The notes under the pieces are model-generated. The model was not told the origin of the DNA. It made no database searches and saw only the letters and a list, made by a program, of their open reading frames with translations. Shown one piece after another: positions 45,764 to 53,092 of a stretch of 53,092 bases of DNA. The position numbers were made by a program, and so were the translations under genes. The first letter of the stretch is position 1. Every line of letters begins with the position of its first letter. Location: the NCBI GenBank assembly GCA_029298735.1, contig JANSLP010000236.1, forward strand, positions 1 to 53,092, given 5' to 3'. This DNA is from Ophiostoma sp. CBS 140.51. Lineage: Eukaryota; Ascomycota; Sordariomycetes; Ophiostomatales; Ophiostomataceae.

Positions 45764-47999
45764 ATGGCCTCTGGCATCCGCCTGAACCTTGTCGACACCG
45801 AAGAAAACACAATGTTGGACGGCTCCACCGCCCCGACCACGCCTGATGGTAGCAACCAGGAGTTCAGCCCTGTCATGCGCCCCCTTGTCCGTCCCGTCGA
45901 CGGCGAGGCCACGAACGGCGCTCGTGCCAACGGCACGGCCGCGTCCTCGGCGAGCCCCGTCATCAAGACGATTTGCTGTGTTGGTGCCGGTTACGTCGGT
46001 ACGTTCTTTTCACCGCCAGAGTGACGCCTGCTTGAGAAGAGGCATCTTACCCCTTTTTTTCCACCCCCGCCTATTCTCTTTATCCCTCTCTTCCTCCGTC
46101 TCTCCAATTGCCTCCCCGCTCGTCACATGTCGACCCCTGTTTGCTAACATACCCTGTTTTTTGCATGTAGGTGGCCCGACTGCTGCTGTGATTGCCTTCC
46201 AGAACCCCCATATCCGCGTTGTCGTTGTCGACAGAGACCCGGTCCGTATCCGTCGCTGGAACTCGCGCCACCCTCCCATCTACGAGCCCGGCTTGGCCGA
46301 CATTGTGCGCATTGCCCGTGATGGCTCGCGCGAGTGCTCGGTGGACGACGCCGAGAAGAAGACGATTCCCTCGCGCACTCCCAACCTGATCTTCTCCACG
46401 GAGATCTCGCGCTACATTGGTGAGGCCGACATTGTCCTCATTGCGGTTAACACCCCCACTAAGTACCGCGGTGCTGGTGCTGGCAGCGCCACCGACATGA
46501 CTGCCTTCGAGGCTGTTACCGGTGAGGTTGCTCAGCACGCGCGCCCGGGTGCTATTATTGTCGAGAAGTCGACTGTGCCGTGCCGCACGGCCCAGCTTAT
46601 GCAGGAGACGGTAAGACTGTCCTACCCCTAGATACGCAACGCAACTCGACGCTTTTTGTAGCAGGGAATTGGCCACTGACCTTGATTTTTTTTGTCTTAA
46701 CAGATGGCCGTTCACCGCCCCGGTGTCCACTTCGAGATCCTTTCCAACCCCGAGTTCCTGGCTGCCGGCACCGCTGTCAACGATCTGCTGTACCCCGACC
46801 GTGTGCTGATCGGCTCCCTGCCGACTGCCTCGGGCCAGCGTGCCGCTGAGGCCCTTGCCGCTATCTACGGCGCTTGGGTCCCCCGCCACCGTATTCTGAC
46901 CACCAACGTGTGGTCATCCGAGCTCGCCAAGCTGGTTGCCAACTCTATGCTAGCCCAGCGCATTAGCAGCATCAACAGCATTGCTGCCATCTGCGAGCGC
47001 ACCGGTGCTGACGTCGACGAGGTCGCTGCCTCGGTTGGCTACGATGCCCGTATTGGCAACAAGTTCCTCAAGGCCGGTATCGGTTTCGGCGGCAGCTGTT
47101 TCAAGAAGGATATTCTCAGCTTAGTCTACCTTTCCGAGTCTCTCGGTCTCGACGAGGTTGCGGCGTACTGGCGCCAGGTTGTGATTATGAACGAGTACGC
47201 TCGTGACCGTTTCACGCACCGTGTTGTCAAGTGCCTCAACAACACTCTTCGTGGCAAGAAGGCGACTGTGCTGGGCTATGCCTTCAAGAAGAACACGAGC
47301 GACACCCGTGAGTCGCCTGCTCTGGAGATCATCAAGACTCTCTTGGAGGAGGGCCCCCGCGAGATTGCCGTGTTCGACCCCTGCTGTAACCCTGTGGTTA
47401 TGCGGGAGGAGATCAAGGAGCTTCTGGGCAGTGATCGTGTCCTGCTCAGCGAGGGTGGCTCGATCGAGATCTACACGAACGCGTACGATGCCTGCGCCGA
47501 GAGCAACGCCGTCCTGATTACCACCGACTTTGACGAGTTCGGCAGCAAGCCCCCTATCAACGGCGGTGCTGCCGCGGCCGCGGCTGCTGCTGCCAAGTCG
47601 GGTGGCGCTCCCACGGCTGCCGCCGTTCCAGCCCCCGTCAAGAAGACTGGCAAGACCGACCCGCGCCCCTTTGCCACTGCCGAGCCCAGCGAGAACGACA
47701 TCCTGGCTCTGCACAAGTTCTTGATCAACACCGCCAACGACGAGGCCGTTGTCGACCCCCTGCAACGCTACCACCAGGAGCCTGCCTGTGACTCGACGTG
47801 CCCCGACTGCGAGCTGGAGAAGGAGGGCTATAAGCTCAACGAGGAGTACAAACCCAAGGAGAAGCTCGACTGGGCCAAGATCTCGTACCACATGCGCAAG
47901 CCCCGTTGGGTCTTTGACGGCCGTGGCTGCCTGGACGCCAAGGCTGGTGCGAAGCTGGGTCTGCGTGTCGAGAGTGTTGGTCGGCAGGGTCGGTCGTAG
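45764..47999 (+). CDS. UDP-glucose 6-dehydrogenase family protein with an Ala-rich/Cys insertion
   Basis: Three exons, 45764-45998, 46171-46610 and 46704-47999, encode 656 aa. The first intron interrupts the Gly-rich NAD loop GAGYVG|GPT (about 73-82). The family series follows: VVDRD at the end of the second strand, NTPTK, EKSTVPCRTA, NPEFLAAGTA, and the catalytic GFGGSCFKKD with Cys357. The enzyme oxidises UDP-glucose to UDP-glucuronate with two NAD+ in the cytosol. Usual enzymes are about 470 aa; the excess is a 70-residue leader and an insertion of about 110 residues between the TTDFDEF and DWAKISYHMRKP segments. That insertion has an Ala run (about 513-520), a Lys/Pro linker and CDSTCPDCE (about 587). 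GDP-mannose or UDP-acetylamino-sugar dehydrogenases are related alternatives. Confidence 0.92.
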
Positions 48000-50157
48000 G
48001 TGTCGGCATTGGTATTGATATTTTTATTGGTATTAGGGGTTGGTCTTGGGTGTTGGTGTTAGGCATAATATAGAACAGAAGTTGGGTCGTCTACCCTTGG
48101 CTCATTTTCAAATCGTTACTGCTTCTCTGTTTTTGACTCTTTACTATTTTTGCTTGCTGTCTTTTGTCCTTGAACATGCACTTGTTCACTTATTCGCGAA
48201 CCATCTCGCTATGGCCCCTTCTCGCCGACTCGAGCTTTGTACATTAAGCTGGCGCGCCATTAGATTGATTCAAACAATGCCTAGGCGCGTTTGTTGCCGG
48301 GCTGTCACTTGATCTCGCGTTTTGAATTATTAAACATGAGTAAACATCCGCCTTTTACCCCGAGGCTCTGAACATGGCCACGGCCCTGCGTCATTCTCGC
48401 AAATACGAGTGACGGTAGCAATAGCGGTAATGGACCGAATGGGAGTGCCGATGATGACATACCTCGCAAAACGCATTGTCCCATGCGCGATCAGTTCACG
48501 CTCCTCTCTGTTCTGACGCTTTTAATTGCCCACCGCCAAAGCGGACGACACACGAGACGCAGGAATAGAGTTTATTTTAAAAGTTCTGGACCCTGACTAC
48601 CGTGGTGCTATACCGACATTTCCCCCAACGGTTGTGCATTTATCTGAGTGCCCCGTCTCGCCTGTGTCCTTCTTTTCCTTCTCTTGCTCGTGTCCCATGT
48701 TCTAGAATTTTAGAAATTGCGGGTTACCTTCCGCAATTCCCACATTTCGATTTACGGCAGCGGTGGGACGACTTTCTGTGCCCGGAACGCTCGTTTCCCG
48801 CTCAGTCAGCGTGAGGTGGTATGTGATTTGACGGGTCTCAAGCCCGCTCTCCGTCTTGCATGCAGCCATGGCAGCTGGTGCCTGTCCCATCAGAATCATC
48901 GTTGTCCCATCGCTTGCTTCATTCTCACGTCGCTGGTGAGCAAGTTTCTCGATCGGGAGTGGGGCGCTTTTTTACCATTGGTGTCGCTGTCCGCTGCTTT
49001 GCGCCTGCATTGACGGCCTGTCCGGCCACTGTTTCTGTCATCTGGCGTCTGGTTTTCATCTTTCTCGTCCGCACGTGAGAGCGCAAAAAGTCACCCCGCA
49101 GTTGCCAGACTAAGAGAGGAAGGCGCTGCTTTAGCAGGCACACCCCCCCGGCCTTTGCTTTCCTTGCACTCATCTCTTCTACTCGTTGGCTCCTGCTCGC
49201 CAGCGTAAAAAAAAGCAAAAGTCGAAACGACTGGGGAGGAACGAACCAGCCAGTTGGGACATTGCGGTGGCATTGGCTTTGTCCAACATCGACCGAAAAG
49301 AACCAGGCTCGCCAGACTCGCCAAACTCGCCAGGCCACACCACTTTTCTCTTCCATTCTCCCTTCGTGCATTGCTCCTTTCCAATTGGCAACCGCCGCTT
49401 CGTCAGTCGCGCTGTTCCGCACCTTCCCTCTCACTCTCCTTGGGTGCCACCGCGCAATACTCGGCATTGAAACCGTGCAATGGCCTCGTCCACTCCAACA
49501 CGCTGCTTCTTTTCTTGACTCAACTTTTGACAGCCCTACCGCCATCAAACCCCGTTTCTTTCCTCACATCCCATGCATAGTCTTGACAAACCCACACCAC
49601 TTTCATCACCACCAACATCTTGTCCCCTTCTGATCGACGCGCATTTGCTTGGCCCAGAACCCTCCACAGTTTTCCCTCTTTTTCGTCTCCTCTTTGGTCT
49701 TTTTATTCCTTACATCATCTTTCTCAACAAGTAACTTCGGGCCGAGCCCGGATTCTTTTTGTCGCCTTTTTGGTTCTTTTGGCACAATTGTCACGCCTGT
49801 CACTTCTTGTCACTTTTTGCCACAGGCTCCGGTTGGGACTTTTTTCGTGGCTTCGTTTCCTTCTGTCTCCGCGACCGCTCCGCTCTGACTCTTACACTCG
49901 TCAGGCTGGGTACTTCCCTGTCATTTCTATCCCGATATACTGGTTGTCTTGTGCATCTCGGGCTTTTGACTTCTCTCACTTTCATCCTTGCTCACAGCCA
50001 ATCTCTGTGGCATCCAGCTTTGTCTCCCAGACCACTGGCTGCACCTACCAGCACCGCCCCTCCCACACCGTCTCCTTGCCAATCTCCATTACCAAAACCC
50101 TTTCCCATACTTCGCTTTCCCGTGCGACTCCACCGAACACAAATCTTATTGCTGGGC
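48000..50157. other. Intergenic region and long leader of the Zn2Cys6 gene
   Basis: Just after the dehydrogenase stop a GGTATT/GGTGTT-rich stretch (48001-48063) forms the 3' UTR start. No gene is seen at 48.1-49.5 kb. 49490-50157 is markedly pyrimidine-rich and looks like the promoter and leader of the transcription factor gene. Frames of 100-200 codons here are leader artefacts. Confidence 0.6.
49303..49338. repeat. 9 bp tandem repeat, four degenerate copies
   Basis: Units CCAGGCTCG, CCAGACTCG, CCAAACTCG and a partial CCAGGCCAC follow head to tail. It is non-coding as far as I can tell. Confidence 0.75.
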
Positions 50158-52756
50158 ATGGCAGAAGTCGATGACCAACCGCGGGTTGTGCGCCGCAAGT
50201 TTGCGACGCCGCCCGTCAAGCTCGCCTGTCTATCATGGTATGTCCCATGTTGCGCGCCGACGCGCAGCCCTCCCTCTGTCTCGCGCGCATTCACGTGCTC
50301 TTCTAGGAGAGACTGGACCTTCAAGCAACTGACATCATGACAGCCGCGCATCAAGAACACGATGCGACGGAGGCCGGCCCTGCACATCAGTATGTTGTTT
50401 CCTCCTCACGACCTCCAGCTTAAACGCATATGAGACTGAACCGGCTCTTGACTGACATTGATGATAGTGTGTGACCAAGAGCAACGAATGTGTCTATCGT
50501 CCGAGCCGCCGTGGCGGTCCCCGGATCCGCAAGAAGACAGCATCCAACTCACCTCCGCGCGCCGCACCGAACATCCGGCCACAAGACGCTGACAGCCTCA
50601 TGCTCCCCGATGCATCCCAGCAACGTACGTGTGCCTTGTCCTCTTGTTAGCTTACCGTTGATCCCTCTAACAATCTGCCTGCCCTCAGCCGTCGACGTGC
50701 AGAACTATATCGACCCTGGCGCCGCCCTCGGCCAGCTTCCGGACATGCCGCAAGACAGCGACTACATCTATGACACCCTCTTCACCGCCGCCTTTTCGTC
50801 CGGCGTCTTCGAGAACGTGCCTATGGCACAGGGCCTCCTCCCAGAAACGCCGCCGCTAGTGCCTCTTGTCCGCACCTACCGTAGCGACCGCACACTTCTC
50901 CAGGCCTACTACTGCTGGATTCACCCTTACGTTCCCATCTTCCCGCCGCCAGAGACGTCCCCGCCCGTCGACGAACCTTTCTCGGTCTTACAAAACGCGC
51001 CACGTCTCGAAGAGGACTTCGAGCCTTCAACACCTGTCGCCCTTGCTCTTTCGGCCGTGCTAGCCCTTATCCCGTGTGCCGAAGACCTGGAACCCTCCGC
51101 CCCCGGCTCTGTCCTGTTCCGCCGCCAGTGCGCACAGTTCTTTGCACAGTCGGCCATCGAGTCCATCGAAGCCGAATCGGAAATCCCGGCCTCGGCAACG
51201 GAGCCGCACAAGGCCCTCGAATCGTCACCACCGCCGTCCGACCGGACGCCCTTCCATCCCCGTGTCCCCGTCGAGCTCGAAAGTATCATTGCCCTCGACC
51301 TGCTCAGTATCTATGAATATGCACAACGCGGCAACATCAAGAAGATGCGCACACGCGCAGGACAGGCATTGATGGAGGCAATGACTTCGTTTTCGCTACA
51401 CACTCAGACAGACGACAACGACTTCTTCGCAGAGGCTAAGCGGCGGGTGTGGTGGATGACCTACGTCTGCGCCACGCAGAGCTCGATCGTTAGCAACACA
51501 CCCCCTCCGCTAGAGCTCTATAACGCCTCATTCACAACAAAGTACCCGACTCTAGACGTCGACCCTGAAGCATGGCCGGTCTTTATCGAGGCGCAGCAGG
51601 CAATACTCGCTTCGACACAGTTTGTCATTGAGCTGAACAAGGTCCTTGCCGTGGAGGGTGACATGGAGCCGATTTACAAGAAAATGGTAGACCTCGAAAA
51701 TCGCATTGCGCCCATGGTGGAGAGAGCCGAAGGCTGGGTTTTTACCGGCTCTCTAGTGCCAGTGGTCGACCCTGCCGAAACGTGTCTTACCAGGTCTCTG
51801 CGGAATATGGCACGCATTAAGCTGAACAGTGCACGAATCAAGGTTCACCGCTACACTGCGTTTTTCGATTTCCCCGTCTTCAGCGGCCGGCATTGTGATC
51901 TCAAGTCGACCACCGAGATGGGCCCCGACGGGTTCGAGACCCTGCCGTGGCCATCTTGCTCATGCAGCCCACAGAACAGCCTGCACTCTGCGACCACCTC
52001 TCTCCACCATAGCCACTCCGCGACAAACTCCACCAAGAACAGTGGAAGCCCCGAGAGCTCTTCGTACGTTTCATCACTTGGCTCGCCACCAAAGACGGGC
52101 GCCACCTCACCGCCAACAATGAACCAGCAACAGCATCAGCAACAGCAACAGCAGCAACAGCAGCAGCTTGGGCAACTCGAAGCAGCCATCATGACGGCCA
52201 CGATCGGCGGCTCTAATATGGGCGGCCCGCATACCGGAAGCGGCAGTAGCAACCACGACAGTAGTAACATCAGTAGTGCCAGTGCCAAGGCCCCCTTCAG
52301 CAGCCACTACTCGGCCAAGATTTGCCTGCGGTCGGCACTCAACATTGCGAGCGGCTTCAATGGCTTGCCGTACCCGAACACGACGGGCCGGTATGGATTA
52401 AGTATTGGATTCCTGGCGCCCTCATCAAACATCATAGCGCCGCGGATGCTGCCGTCATTTGTGTGCTGCGCAATGCAGGGCGCATATGTCTTCTTGTCCA
52501 TCTACCGAAAGACCAAGATTCTGCAACCGAGCACATCGAGCAGCAGCTACCTTGTCAGTATGCTGATGCAGCTGCAGCAGGGTCTGACGTCGATCCTGGC
52601 GTCGTTGGAGAATTACGCGACGGCCTTTGAGGCGCTGGGTTCAATGCGCGGTGTGTACTTACTTTCCCATGCCTCTTAAAGGATCTCCCAATACTAACAT
52701 AACGACCAGACCAAATCCGCTTCTCATCTGAAAGCCTGATCGGACTTCAGGCATAG
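50158..52756 (+). CDS. Zn(II)2Cys6 fungal transcription factor
   Basis: Five exons, 50158-50237, 50344-50389, 50468-50624, 50689-52650 and 52710-52756, encode 763 aa. Two introns cut the zinc cluster itself; splicing restores CX2CX6CX5CX2CX6C with Cys at 24, 27, 34, 40, 43 and 50, followed by a basic RRGGPRIRKK linker. The middle region has the fungal-specific regulatory homology: LLQAYYCWIHPYVPIFPP, and later RRVWWMTYVCATQSSIVSNTPPP. A Ser/Asn/Gln-rich stretch with a polyglutamine tract separates this from the C-terminal helices. The protein should bind CGG-type half sites as a dimer in the nucleus. The regulated pathway cannot be named from sequence. The last intron (GTGTGT, ACTAAC, CAG) replaces a short read-through end at 52679. 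Confidence 0.9.
52125..52166 (+). repeat. Polyglutamine CAG/CAA tract in the transcription factor
   Basis: Fourteen consecutive codons encode Gln with a single His, as mixed CAG/CAA. Such tracts vary in length between strains and often lie in activation regions. Confidence 0.9.
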
Positions 52757-53092
52757 ATGGTTTTTGCCTGCCATGCTTTGTCATGGTTTAGAACAGTACG
52801 TAATCACACAACGAAGACAGTTGCGACAACGGACAGAAAAGTTTAGCAACAATGCAACAGACCGGAGTGGCGACAACATTAACGACTGAAACAACCGACT
52901 CAATAAAGAGAAATGCGGTTATGCGTGTACGAAGTGCATTTGTATTTTACAATCGGGACAGGTTCCGGTCTTTTGCTTTTTGATATCGGGAGGGAAGGGG
53001 TAAAACGACGCTGCGCGTGGGAGGGAGCGTGAGGAAAAGGGAAGGCGCCAGGGGAACGCGAGCAAACAGCAAAGACAAACAGGAAGGCACGA
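52757..53092. other. 3' flank of the transcription factor gene
   Basis: No gene is seen. AATAAA at 52902-52907, about 145 bp after the stop, is a plausible polyadenylation signal. Confidence 0.6.

Overview
The window is nuclear DNA of a filamentous ascomycete (Pezizomycotina). Genes carry short 46-106 bp introns with GT..AG ends, often with a CTAAC-like branch site just before the acceptor. Coding exons are GC-rich and C/G-ending, intergenic DNA is more AT-rich, and several genes have long pyrimidine-rich leaders. The families present (a giant fungal NACHT protein, Zn2Cys6 regulator, OPT and maltose-permease-type transporters, CDH-type DOMON-b561 protein) fit the same group. Sordariomycetes is likely; anything finer would be a guess. 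There are no rRNA genes, CRISPR arrays, intact transposons or viral genes.

Layout. 1-3.4 kb: no supportable gene. 3.4-10.3 kb: one giant NLR-like (STAND) gene, with a helical N-terminus, a NACHT NTPase and a very long TPR-like tail with His-rich and Thr-rich insertions. 10.6-11.9 kb: coding-like but frame-broken minus-strand DNA, perhaps a decayed gene. 12.5-13.6 kb: TFIIIC tau55 / phosphoglycerate-mutase-like protein. 14.8-16.6 kb: sugar (maltose-type) MFS permease. 18.0-20.5 kb (-): OPT transporter. 20.5-25.7 kb: 5 kb without a convincing gene. 25.7-27.1 kb: secreted DOMON/cytochrome b561 heme protein. 27.1-30.2 kb: mostly intergenic with two weak small-gene candidates. 30.2-32.3 kb: secreted TolB-like beta-propeller. 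32.7-33.8 kb (-): short-chain dehydrogenase. 34.6 kb: tRNA-Asn(GUU) with a 20 nt intron. 34.8-35.9 kb (-): secreted/membrane protein of unknown function. 39.5-41.2 kb (-): family 4 glycosyltransferase with a C-terminal membrane anchor. 45.8-48.0 kb: UDP-glucose dehydrogenase with an unusual Ala-rich, Cys-containing insertion. 50.2-52.8 kb: Zn2Cys6 transcription factor with a polyglutamine tract.

The genes do not form one obvious cluster. Possible functional links are the two uptake carriers facing each other (sugar MFS and OPT), and the GT4 / UDP-glucose dehydrogenase pair, which are divergent and about 4.6 kb apart and could both serve glycan synthesis. The most unusual items are the NLR-like giant with His/Thr insertions, the broken gene beside it, a 14-bp-arm hairpin whose loop carries a 19-mer repeated 11 kb away, and a candidate two-exon small gene that is divergent from the beta-propeller gene.
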